A DNA stretch of 64,000 nucleotides. Source: Streptomyces sp. SCL15-4 (GTDB lineage Bacteria > Actinomycetota > Actinomycetes > Streptomycetales > Streptomycetaceae). The position numbers and the translations under genes were made by a program. Positions within the stretch are counted from its first letter, which is position 1, and every line of letters begins with the position of its first letter. A model generated the notes under the pieces. The model was not told the DNA's origin. It made no database searches and saw nothing but the letters and a program-made list of their open reading frames with translations. Positions 42,959 through 55,458 of the stretch are shown here, in pieces. The DNA lies in contig NZ_JAOBTQ010000001.1 in NCBI RefSeq assembly GCF_033366695.1, positions 496,001 through 560,000 on the forward strand, given 5' to 3'.

Positions 42959-43900
42959 ATGAGAACAACACCACCTCGCCGGACGCGGCGGGACACGGTT
43001 CCGCGGCTCCTGGACAGTCTCGAACGACAGCCTCGCGGCGATGCGGTGATCGACGCGCTCAGCCGGGCTGTGCGGGCCCTGCCGCTGCGCGGTGGCCGGG
43101 ACCTGCTGCACGGCAGGTGGCTGGGCCACCCGGTGCATCCGCTGCTGGTGCAGGTACCGGTCGGCAGCTGGCTGTCGGCCGCGGTGCTGGACCTGTGTCC
43201 CGGCCGCACCCGGGAGGCCGGCTCGCTGATCGCCGTCGGGCTGGCCGCCGCCGCCCCGGCCGCGCTGGCCGGAGCCGTCGACTGGGCGGAGCTGCACCAG
43301 CGCCAGCAGCGCGTCGGCCTGGTGCACGCGCTGGCCAACACGGCGGCCGTCGGACTGTACGCCGCCTCGCTCGCCTGCCGCGTCAGGGGCCGCACGGCGG
43401 CCGGCCGCGGCCTCGGCTTCCTGGGGCTGACGGCGGTGGCGACCGGCGGCCTACTGGGCGGCCACCTCGCCTACCGGCAGGCCGCGGGCGCCAACCACGC
43501 GGAAGAGGTCCCGCAGGTCGTCTCGGAGGGCTGGCACCGGATCGGTCCCGTGTCCGAGTTCCCGGCCGGCCGGTCGGCGCGGCGCGGCGTGGACGATGTG
43601 CCGGTCCTGGTCGTCCGCGAAGCCGACGGGGCCTTCCACGCGCTGGCCGACCGGTGCAGCCATCTCGCGGGACCGCTGTCCGAGGGCGCCGTCGCCGACG
43701 GATGCGTCCAGTGCCCCTGGCACGGCAGCGTCTTCCGGCTCGCGGACGGCTGGAACGTACACGGCCCGGCGACTTCTCCCCAGCCCGTCTTCGACACACG
43801 CGTCGTCGACGGACACCTGGAGGTGCGCCTGCGGGACGGGGACGACGTGACGGAGGACGGCCGGGAACCGGGCACGGCGGAGGACGGCGCGGCCCGGTGA
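42959..43900 (+). CDS. Membrane protein with DUF2231-type N-terminus and Rieske 2Fe-2S domain
   Basis: In the 313-residue protein, residues about 55-185 hold four hydrophobic helices opening with GHPVHPLLVQVPVGSW, the hallmark of DUF2231 membrane proteins. Residues about 205-295 form a Rieske domain with CSHLAG and CPWHGSVF, the two Cys-His pairs that bind the cluster. It is probably a membrane-anchored electron carrier. ATG 42959 overlaps no other gene; the ribosome site (GGGGGA) is rather distant. The tail is acidic and variable. It is single, between the LPMO terminator and a long gene-free stretch. The redox partner is unknown. Confidence 0.85.
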   Translation: MRTTPPRRTRRDTVPRLLDSLERQPRGDAVIDALSRAVRALPLRGGRDLLHGRWLGHPVHPLLVQVPVGSWLSAAVLDLCPGRTREAGSLIAVGLAAAAPAALAGAVDWAELHQRQQRVGLVHALANTAAVGLYAASLACRVRGRTAAGRGLGFLGLTAVATGGLLGGHLAYRQAAGANHAEEVPQVVSEGWHRIGPVSEFPAGRSARRGVDDVPVLVVREADGAFHALADRCSHLAGPLSEGAVADGCVQCPWHGSVFRLADGWNVHGPATSPQPVFDTRVVDGHLEVRLRDGDDVTEDGREPGTAEDGAAR

Positions 43901-44545
43901 GCCGCCAGGGCCGGTCAGGCCGGCCGGCGGCGACCGGAGGGCACGTCACAGCGCCACGGCGGTGACCGCGGCCCTTGGCGCGGGGCAGCGGCAGATGCCG
44001 GGACACGCGGCCCGGGCCGCGGTCGGCCCTCGATCCCCGACAGGCCGCGACAGGCGGTGGCGAGCGCCTGGCCGGGAGTGAGACCTCGGGAGTCGTGCTC
44101 GTAGAGGCAGAAGCCCGCACTTTCCCTCGGCCCGGCGCACGGAGAGCACGGCGAGCGCCCGCCAGGAACGGCCTGGCCCCCCGGCGCACAGGTCGACGAC
44201 CAGCAGTCCGACGACCCGGCGCCCGGATCGCCGGGTCGTCCGTGCGCCTGGGCGCGCCCCGAATGCCGGGAAAAGCGGCCAGGGCGCAGGAGCGACCGGC
44301 GACCCGGTACGGCAGCAGGCCGGAGCGCGAACTCCGCACAAGGGAGAACTGCCGGCCTCGGTACGCGGGCGTACGGCCGGGGGAGGTTTTGTGCGGCAGG
44401 GGCGGAGTGGGTTAGCCTGCGGCGTATTTTCTCATCACGCAGTTCCGTGAAGTGCGGAAATGCACAGCGTTCGGGCCCACGCGGGCCGCCGGGGTGTTCG
44501 GGTCCTCACCGCCGAGGACCCATGGGGAGCGGGACGAGGTTGCGC
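43901..44545. other. 645-base stretch without a recognisable gene
   Basis: Open frames on both strands here lack coding-like third-position bias and match nothing I know. The last 130 bases contain an AT-richer patch (TATTTTCTCATCACG near 44425) that may hold the promoter of the poly-HAMP kinase. Decayed remnants of an older gene cannot be excluded. Confidence 0.5.
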
Positions 44546-48823
<4,278 letters not shown>

Positions 48824-48860
48824 ACGCGCGAGCGCGCACGCGCCGAGGAGCACTCCTATC

Positions 48861-51305
48861 GTGAGCACGACCGAGCAGTCACCTGAGCCGGAGGGCATCG
48901 AGCCGCGCCCGGAGCCGTCCGCGCCCGACGGCCCGCCGGACGCCGGCGATCCGGTGCCGTCGGACCTGTCCGGCGTCTCCCCCACCTCCCCCGTCGGCCG
49001 GCTCGCCGCCACCGTGGAGCGGCTGCGCCGCGAGGTGCGCGCCGCGCAGGCGGAGGCGGAGGGCAGGGCGCTGATCGAGCTGGCCAAGGGCATCCTGGTG
49101 GAGCGGCTGGGCTGCGGTCCGGCGCAGGCCGCGCGGCAGCTCGCCGAGCTGACCGAGCAGGCCGGGGCGACCCCGCTGGAGTTCGCGGTGGAGGTCATCA
49201 ACCAGGCCGCCCGCGACCGGATGTCGGAGATCACCACCACCTTCCTGGCCGCCGCCGCGGGCGCCGCCGAGCGTGACGCCGCGGCCGTGCGGCTGCGGGC
49301 GGCCGAGAGCGGGGCGCTGGCCGCGGACGACACGCAGGCCGTCGCCGACTCCCTGCTGGAGCACGCGCTGCGCCCGCTGGGCGCGGTGGCCGTGGCCGTG
49401 TGGGCCGCGGGCGCCGACGGCTCGCTGACCCTCGCCGGGAGCGCCGGGTTCTCTCCCGCGGAGGCCACGCGGTGGCGTTATGTGCCGCCGGAGGTGGCGA
49501 CGGTGGCGCGCCGGGGCCTGACCGAGCGCACCGGTCAGTGGTTCGGCTCCCTCGCCGAGACCGGGCTGCCGACCATCGGCCGGCACCTGCACCCGGACGG
49601 CGGCCGGGCGGCGGTGCCCGCGGGTACCGGGGGCCGCATCCACGGGGTCCTGGAGATCGCCTGGCCGGGGCCGCTGGAGCCGCAGCCGGCGCGGGTCGTA
49701 CGGCAGGTGGACGCCCTCGCCGAGCTGTGCGCGCACACTCTGGAGACGTACACGCTGCGCCGGGAGGCCGAGCAGGAGCCGCGTATCCTGCCCGACGCCG
49801 CCGAGTTGATGGACCTCGCGGACGGGCTGCACGACCCCGCCCTGGTCCTGGTGCCGCACCTCGACGACTCCGGGCAGCTGGTCGACTTCCGCATCCAGCA
49901 CATCAACAACCACTTCCTGGACCCGGCGGGCCGGCCGCGGGCGGTGGTCAACGGTGCGCTGCTGCTGGAGGCGTACCCGATGGCCGCGGGCAAGAGCGAG
50001 CTGTTCCACCGGGTGGAGCGGGTGTACGCCACTGGCGAGCCGTTCCGGGCCCGCCGCATGCAGCTGACCTCGCTCGTCGACCAGGTGTCGCTGTCGGCGG
50101 TCGCGGACATCAGCATCAGCCGGCACGGCAACAGCGTGCTGCTGATCTGGCGCATCGAGGACGAGACGGCGCGGCTGGCGAGCCTGCTCCAGCACGCCCA
50201 GCGCCTGGGCCGCATCGGCGGGTTCGAGGAGAACCTGCTCACCGGTGAGATCACCTGGAACGACCAGCTGTTCCACCTCTACGGCCGGCCCCCGGCCACC
50301 ATGCCGGTGCCGCTGGAGGAGCTGCCCGCACACGCGCATCCCGACGACTCCGTGCACATCGGCCGGTTCCTGCGCACGCTGCTGCACCACCGGCGGCCCG
50401 CCTCGGCGGCCTTCCGGCTGCAACGTCCCGACGGTGTCACCCGGCACATCCGCGTGGTCGCCGAGCCGGTCCTGGACACCGACGGCCGGCTGTTCGTCGT
50501 ACGGGGCGCCTACCAGGACATCTCCGCCCAGCACTGGACGGAGGTGGCGCTCGCCGCGACCCGGGACCAGCTCGCCCACACCGAGCAGCAGGCCGCCGAG
50601 CGCAACCGGCTGACCCTTCAGTTGCAGCACGCCATCATGCCGCCGACCCGGGCGCCGCTGGCGGTGCCCGGTCTGGAGGTCGCGGTGCGGTACCGACCGG
50701 CGGAGACCGAGCACCTGGTGGGCGGCGACTGGTACGACGCCGTGGTGCTGCCGTCCGGGCTGGTCCTGATGTGCGTGGGCGATGTGGCGGGCCATGGCAT
50801 CGAGGCCGCCACCAGCATGGTCGTCCTGCGCAACGCGCTGCGCGGTCTGGCCGTGACCGGTGCCGGGCCGGGCCAGCTGCTGTCGTGGCTGAACATCGTG
50901 GCGCACCATCTGACCGGCGCGGTCACCGCCACCGCGGTGTGCGCGCTGTACGACCCCGACCGGCACACCCTGCGCTGGGCGCGGGCCGGCCACCTGCCGC
51001 CGGTCCTGGTCCGCGGCTCGGAGGCGGCGCCGCTGCCGCTGGTCAGGGGTCTGCTGCTGGGCGCGGTGCCGGACGCCGTGTACGAGGAGGCGGAGCTGGA
51101 GTTCGCGCCGGAGGACACGCTGCTGTTGTACACCGACGGCCTGATCGAGCGCCGTGACCGGTCGGTGGAGGAGTCCCTGGCCCACCTGCTGACCGCGGCC
51201 CGATCGGCGCCGAAGACCCTGGACCAGCAACTGGACGGCCTGCTGACCTACAGCAGGTCGGACACGGACGACGACACGTGCATCGTGGGCATCCGCGTGG
51301 TGTAG
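48861..51305 (+). CDS. ANTAR-GAF-PAS-SpoIIE (PP2C) phosphatase
   Basis: In the 814-residue protein, residues about 65-105 form an ANTAR-like RNA-binding motif (ALIELAKGILVERLGC, ARQLAELTEQAG). A GAF-like segment follows (~150-290), then two PAS regions (~320-440 and 450-565, LGRIGGFEENLLTGEITWNDQ) and a SpoIIE phosphatase domain (~590-814) with the metal aspartates in GGDWYDAV and VGDVAGHGIEAA. Such proteins dephosphorylate anti-anti-sigma factors and tune stress sigma factors in Streptomyces. GTG 48861 is ten bases after GAGGAG. It lies directly downstream of the hybrid kinase, so a shared signalling pathway is likely. Confidence 0.88.
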   Translation: MSTTEQSPEPEGIEPRPEPSAPDGPPDAGDPVPSDLSGVSPTSPVGRLAATVERLRREVRAAQAEAEGRALIELAKGILVERLGCGPAQAARQLAELTEQAGATPLEFAVEVINQAARDRMSEITTTFLAAAAGAAERDAAAVRLRAAESGALAADDTQAVADSLLEHALRPLGAVAVAVWAAGADGSLTLAGSAGFSPAEATRWRYVPPEVATVARRGLTERTGQWFGSLAETGLPTIGRHLHPDGGRAAVPAGTGGRIHGVLEIAWPGPLEPQPARVVRQVDALAELCAHTLETYTLRREAEQEPRILPDAAELMDLADGLHDPALVLVPHLDDSGQLVDFRIQHINNHFLDPAGRPRAVVNGALLLEAYPMAAGKSELFHRVERVYATGEPFRARRMQLTSLVDQVSLSAVADISISRHGNSVLLIWRIEDETARLASLLQHAQRLGRIGGFEENLLTGEITWNDQLFHLYGRPPATMPVPLEELPAHAHPDDSVHIGRFLRTLLHHRRPASAAFRLQRPDGVTRHIRVVAEPVLDTDGRLFVVRGAYQDISAQHWTEVALAATRDQLAHTEQQAAERNRLTLQLQHAIMPPTRAPLAVPGLEVAVRYRPAETEHLVGGDWYDAVVLPSGLVLMCVGDVAGHGIEAATSMVVLRNALRGLAVTGAGPGQLLSWLNIVAHHLTGAVTATAVCALYDPDRHTLRWARAGHLPPVLVRGSEAAPLPLVRGLLLGAVPDAVYEEAELEFAPEDTLLLYTDGLIERRDRSVEESLAHLLTAARSAPKTLDQQLDGLLTYSRSDTDDDTCIVGIRVV

Positions 51306-51417
51306 TCCCCGGCCGGATCGGAAGACCGGTTCCCGTCGGCCGACGGGAACCGGTCGGCACGGTGCGCGGGTGGCAGGAACGCGGTAGGACGTCCGGTGCC
51401 GGGGTACGCGGGGCGGC

Positions 51418-51951
51418 ATGGTGGGACGTGCGGTGTGGCAGGGACTCCTGGCGGGTGCGGCCGGGGTCGTGGTGATGACCCTGGGTGAGAAGGCCGAGCA
51501 GCGCCTGACCGGCCGGCCGGATTCGCATGTTCCGGCGCGCACGCTGGAGCGGCTGGCGGGGCTGCCGGAACGGCCGGGGCGGCAGTCGCCGCTGGTGAAT
51601 CGGGTGATGCACTACGGGCAGGGTGCCCTGCTGGGGGTGCTGCGGTCGGTGATGGCGCAGGCCGGGCTGCGCGGGCCGGTGGCGTCGGCGCAGTTCGCCG
51701 TGGTGCGGCTCACCAACGACCAGATCCTGGAGAACGCCACCGGGGTCGGCGCGCCGCCGCAGACCTGGCCGCGCGCGGAACTGGTGGTCGACCTGCTGCA
51801 CAAGACCGTCTACGCCTTCGCCACCGGAGCCGTCGCCGACATCCTGGCCGCCCGGTCCGGCCCCGGCCCCGGGCAGCGGCACGCCGCCGGACGACCGGCC
51901 CGGCGCACCGATGCCGGACCACTCCCCCGCCATCAGGCTTACGGACGCTGA
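51418..51951 (+). CDS. Small predicted membrane protein
   Basis: The 177-residue protein has a hydrophobic N-terminal helix (VWQGLLAGAAGVVVMTLG), a second weaker hydrophobic stretch (GQGALLGVLRSVMAQ) and a third near residue 135 (VYAFATGAVADILA). The tail is hydrophilic and probably disordered. I do not recognise the family with certainty; similar proteins are annotated as hypothetical membrane proteins in actinomycetes. A GGGGCGG patch precedes the ATG. It lies between the phosphatase and the metallohydrolase genes, both on the same strand, with moderate gaps. No function can be assigned. Confidence 0.65.
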   Translation: MVGRAVWQGLLAGAAGVVVMTLGEKAEQRLTGRPDSHVPARTLERLAGLPERPGRQSPLVNRVMHYGQGALLGVLRSVMAQAGLRGPVASAQFAVVRLTNDQILENATGVGAPPQTWPRAELVVDLLHKTVYAFATGAVADILAARSGPGPGQRHAAGRPARRTDAGPLPRHQAYGR

Positions 51952-52076
51952 GTGAGCGCGGCGAGGCCGGACGAATCGGCTCCCGGCGGAGCGGGTACCC
52001 CGCCCCGAGGAACGGCGTCCGGCGGCCACCGGGCGCGGGACGCCCGCCGGCTCGGGCGGAAGGAGCGGGTGAGTCC

Positions 52077-52931
52077 ATGGCCACCACAGAAGAGCTTATC
52101 GACGACGCGCTCGACCTCCACTTCATCGGCAACGCCACCGTGCTGCTGCGCTACGGCCCGCTGACGCTGCTCACCGACCCGAACTTCCTGCACCGCGGCG
52201 AGTACGCCCATCTCGGATACGGCCTGCTGAGCCGACGCCTGACCGAGCCCGCCCTCGGCCCGGAGGAGCTGCCCCGCATCGACGGGATCGTGCTGTCCCA
52301 TCTGCACGGCGATCACTGGGACCGCAGGGCCCGACGGTCGCTGGACCGTGCGATCCCGGTCCTCAGCACACCCCATGCCGCACGCCGCCTGAAGGTGCTG
52401 CACGGCTTCCGGCGGACGGCGGGACTGCGGACGTGGCAGGCGCTCACCCTCCAGCGGCAGGGGATACGGGCGACCGTCACCGCGCTGCCCGGCCGGCACG
52501 CCGGGGATCCGGTGCTGCGCGGGCTGCTGCCTCCTGTGATGGGCAGCATGATCGAGTTCGGTCCCGTGGGCGGACCGTCCCGGCTGCGTCTGTACGTCTC
52601 CGGGGACACGCTCCTCTACGACGGCCTGGAGGAGATCGCCCGCCGCTTCCCGGCCGCCGACCTGGCCGTCCTCCATCTCGGCGGCACGCGCCTGCCCGGC
52701 GGGTTCGTGGTCACCATGAACGGGGCGCAGGGCGCCGAACTGGCCCGGCGTCTTCGGCCCCACGCCGTGCTGCCCGTGCATTACGAGGACTACACGGTGA
52801 TGCGCTCGCCCCTGTCCGCCTTCCTCGCCGAGGCCGGCCGGCTCGGCCTCGGGGACCGGATCGTGCCCTGCCCGCACGGCGGCCGGGCCCGCCTGCCCGC
52901 CGGGCCCGGAGCACGGCCGCTGGTACGGTGA
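52077..52931 (+). CDS. Metallo-beta-lactamase-fold hydrolase (UlaG/NAPE-PLD-like)
   Basis: The 284-residue protein has the MBL signature LSHLHGDHWD (HxHxDH), an upstream HFIGNATVLLRYG strand, the next metal ligand in PGRHAG, LYVSGDTLLYD with the bridging aspartate, and the final histidine in PVHYEDY. The HFIGNATVLLRYG and GDHWD context is that of the UlaG/N-acyl-phosphatidylethanolamine phospholipase D-like branch, so a phosphodiester, ester or lactone substrate is possible. No signal peptide is seen. ATG 52077 has GAGCGGG upstream. It converges with the DUF5133 gene 15 bases away. Confidence 0.85.
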   Translation: MATTEELIDDALDLHFIGNATVLLRYGPLTLLTDPNFLHRGEYAHLGYGLLSRRLTEPALGPEELPRIDGIVLSHLHGDHWDRRARRSLDRAIPVLSTPHAARRLKVLHGFRRTAGLRTWQALTLQRQGIRATVTALPGRHAGDPVLRGLLPPVMGSMIEFGPVGGPSRLRLYVSGDTLLYDGLEEIARRFPAADLAVLHLGGTRLPGGFVVTMNGAQGAELARRLRPHAVLPVHYEDYTVMRSPLSAFLAEAGRLGLGDRIVPCPHGGRARLPAGPGARPLVR

Positions 52932-52946
52932 CCGGCGCCGCTCCCG

Positions 52947-53189
52947 TCAGGCCGCCGGGGTCCGGGTCACCCGGCTGGCACGGCGGTCGGCCCGCAGCCG
53001 GTCCAGGAGGGCGTCGGCCGCCGCGAGGGCCTGGTCCACCGACTCCGCGCGGGTCAGCGCGCACAGCCTGCGGGAGGTGACTTCGAGTTCCCGGCTGGAA
53101 CGGCCGGTGGGTTGCAGGTCGTGGCGGAAGCGCGCCTCGGCATAGCGCGCCAGTACCGCACGTAGTTCCTTCTCCGCAGGCGGCAACAC
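52947..53189 (-). CDS. DUF5133-type small protein
   Basis: The 80-residue product reads PPAEKELRAVLARYAEARF at its start and has a conserved-looking cysteine in SRRLCALTRAE, matching the small helical DUF5133 proteins common in Streptomyces, often found near regulators and of unknown function. I chose GTG 53189 because GGAAGAGGGG lies seven bases upstream; the frame continues to an ATG at 53303 without a ribosome site. The divergently placed dehalogenase-like gene and the convergent metallohydrolase give no strong functional hint. Confidence 0.65.
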   Translation of the reverse strand: MLPPAEKELRAVLARYAEARFRHDLQPTGRSSRELEVTSRRLCALTRAESVDQALAAADALLDRLRADRRASRVTRTPAA

Positions 53190-53334
53190 CGTCAACCCCT
53201 CTTCCGACACGGGCCGTCGTACCGGCCCCCACACAGCTGTGAGCGCACCCTCCGGGTGCCTCTCCCCAGAGGCCGTCTGCCCCGGTCGGATCACGGTATG
53301 CATGGTTGTTGTCGCGTTCCGCTCGGTCCGGTGT

Positions 53335-54249
53335 TCAGGTGTGCCGGCCGGTCGCGCGAGTGACGCCGGGGCCGTGCTCCGCGCCGCTCCGCCAGAAGCC
53401 GAGCAAGGCGGTGACGAGTGCTTCGGGAGCGTCTTCGGCGATGTGGTGGCCGGAGTCGATCGGAGCGCCGTCCAGCCGGCCCGCCACCCAGTCGCGCCAG
53501 ACGCCCGGCACATCGCCGTAGAGGTCGGTCATGTCGTCACGGGTGGCCCACAGCACCTGCACGGGGCAGCCGATGCGCCGGCCGGCCCGCCGGTCGGCGT
53601 CGTCGTGCTCCCGGTCGATGCCGAGACCGGCGCGGTAGTCCTCGCACATGGCGTGCACGGTGGCCGGGTCGTGGATCGCGCGGCGGTAGTCGTCGTACGC
53701 CTCGGCGCCCATCTGCTCGGCGGTGGCCTTGTACCAGGCGTCCGGGTCGGCGTTGATGACGCGTTCGGCGGGCTTGTCGGTCTGTCCGAGGAAGAACCAG
53801 TGCCACCAACGGGCGGCGAAGCCCGCGTCGCAGCGCCGCAGCGCCTCCCCGATGGGCACGGCGTCCAGTACGCTCACGGCGGACACGGCTTCCGGGTGGT
53901 CCAGGGCGAGGCGGGTGGCCACATAGGCGCCCCGGTCGTGGCCGACGACGGCGAACCGGTCGTGCCCGAGGCCGCGCATGACCTCCAGGCAGTCGCCGGC
54001 CATGGCGCGCTTGGCGTACGGACTGTGCCGCGCGTCGGTCGGGGGCTTGTCGGACTCGCCGTAGCCGCGCAGGTCGGGGCAGACCACCGTGTGCCCCGCG
54101 GCGGCCAGCATCGGGGCCACGCGGTGCCAGGTGGCGTGCGTACGCGGGTGGCCGTGGAGGAGCAGGACCGCGGGGCCGCTGCCACCGTGCCGCACCCGCA
54201 ACCGGACGCCGTTGCCCTCGCGACGTGTCGACTCGAACCCGTCGAACAT
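53335..54249 (-). CDS. Haloacetate dehalogenase-like alpha/beta hydrolase
   Basis: The 304-residue protein follows fluoroacetate dehalogenase closely. The oxyanion motif is LLHGHPRTHATW. The nucleophile D105 with its carboxylate-binding arginine lies in GHDRGAYVATR, WWHWFFLGQ carries the His-Trp halide pocket, and the catalytic histidine is in DSGHHIAEDAPE. It probably hydrolyses haloacetates or small esters/epoxides in the cytoplasm. ATG 54249 has AGGAGGAG upstream. The AraC-type gene ends 90 bases upstream on the same strand and may regulate it. Defluorinase activity is inferred from the residues listed and would depend on pocket size. Confidence 0.85.
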   Translation of the reverse strand: MFDGFESTRREGNGVRLRVRHGGSGPAVLLLHGHPRTHATWHRVAPMLAAAGHTVVCPDLRGYGESDKPPTDARHSPYAKRAMAGDCLEVMRGLGHDRFAVVGHDRGAYVATRLALDHPEAVSAVSVLDAVPIGEALRRCDAGFAARWWHWFFLGQTDKPAERVINADPDAWYKATAEQMGAEAYDDYRRAIHDPATVHAMCEDYRAGLGIDREHDDADRRAGRRIGCPVQVLWATRDDMTDLYGDVPGVWRDWVAGRLDGAPIDSGHHIAEDAPEALVTALLGFWRSGAEHGPGVTRATGRHT

Positions 54250-54339
54250 GAACTCTCCTCCTGCGCCGGGGACATCACGGCCCGCCTGCCCCGGAGTGCC
54301 GCCGGCACACGGTCCTGCGGTGGGCCGCGTGCACCGCCG

Positions 54340-55302
54340 TCACGAAGCGTCCTCCTTCGCGGCGGCGTCCCGCCACTCGCTGGGTGAGCAGCCGTAGACG
54401 GACTTGAAGACGCGGCTGAAGTGCGCGGCGTTCTTGAATCCCCAGCCGCGGGCCACCGCCGAGATCGTGCGGCCGGCCCGGCCGCGGCGCAGCAGTTCGC
54501 GTGCGCACTCCTCGATCCGCCGCTGCTGGATGAGCCGGTGCACCGTGGTGTCCTCGTCCTCGAACAGCGCGTGCAGGTAGCGCAGTGAGAAGCCGTGGGC
54601 CTCGGCGATCCGGGCGGGTGACAGTGCGGGGTCGCGCAGGTGCGCTTCGATGTGGGCCCGGATCGCGGCCAGCAGCAGGGTGCGCGGGGTGTCCGGTGTG
54701 CTGTCGCCCTGTCCGCCCGCCTGCTCGTCGACGAGTGTGGCGACGAGGTCCGCGAGGTGGCCGGCGAGACGGTCCTTGACGTGGTCGGCGAAGGCGGTGG
54801 TGCCGGACGCCAGGCCGGTGGCGAGCGGACGCAGCAGCGCCGCCACGCCCTCGCCCGCGGGGATGGCGCGGCCGGTGAGGTGCCGGACGCGCCGCGCGGA
54901 CGGACCCAGGGAGCGTTCGGGCATCCGCAGGGCGTACAGGTGGAACGGTGTGTGCTGGTCCAGCGCGAAGGGCCGGCTCAGGTCGAGCAGGGCCAGCTGA
55001 CCGGAGCGTACGACGTCCTCGCGGCCGTCCTGCCGGATGGCGCCGGTGCCCTCCTGCTGCACGAGCAGGACCAGGCGGCCGTCCTCGGCGGCCGGCGCGG
55101 GACGGCTGAGCCGCAGCGGGGCGGCCCGCATCGACAGCAGCCGCAGCCGGCCCGCGTCGCCCGAGCCGAGCGTGCCCCGGAAGCCGGCGGTCCCCGCGGG
55201 GAAGGTCATCTCCACGGGTGCCAGCCGCCGCCGGACCGCGCGTTCCCACTCCCGGGCCCGGTCCGCCCCCGGCATCGGTGCTGTTCTTGCCTCGTTCTGC
55301 AC
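54340..55302 (-). CDS. AraC-family transcriptional regulator
   Basis: The 320-residue protein has an N-terminal cupin-like AraC_binding_2 domain (GQLALLDLSRPFALDQH) and two helix-turn-helix motifs at the C-terminus (LSPARIAEAHGFSLRYLHALF and ISAVARGWGFKNAAHFSRVF). It lies directly upstream of the dehalogenase-like gene, same strand, and is the natural candidate to control it. It is a paralogue of the second AraC gene at 58628-59653; the two share RYLH-LFEDE and RRRxEECAREL segments. The ligand is unknown. Confidence 0.87.
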   Translation of the reverse strand: MQNEARTAPMPGADRAREWERAVRRRLAPVEMTFPAGTAGFRGTLGSGDAGRLRLLSMRAAPLRLSRPAPAAEDGRLVLLVQQEGTGAIRQDGREDVVRSGQLALLDLSRPFALDQHTPFHLYALRMPERSLGPSARRVRHLTGRAIPAGEGVAALLRPLATGLASGTTAFADHVKDRLAGHLADLVATLVDEQAGGQGDSTPDTPRTLLLAAIRAHIEAHLRDPALSPARIAEAHGFSLRYLHALFEDEDTTVHRLIQQRRIEECARELLRRGRAGRTISAVARGWGFKNAAHFSRVFKSVYGCSPSEWRDAAAKEDAS

Positions 55303-55458
55303 GGTGGCCCCTCCCGGTCCTCCGGCCCCGGTGGGACGGATCGGTGACGCCTTCAGCCTCGTCGGGGGCGTCGGGGAGGGGTTAGGTCATGTGACCTGTC
55401 CTGGTGGTGCGTGTGACCTGTCCTCGATGGTGCGTCGACCTGTTCCGGCGGGAGCCGG

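Noticed and set aside
43946..44341. 131-residue minus-strand ORF between the Rieske and kinase genes
   Set aside because: Composition is Arg/Pro/Ala-rich like antisense frames, with no ribosome site or known motif.
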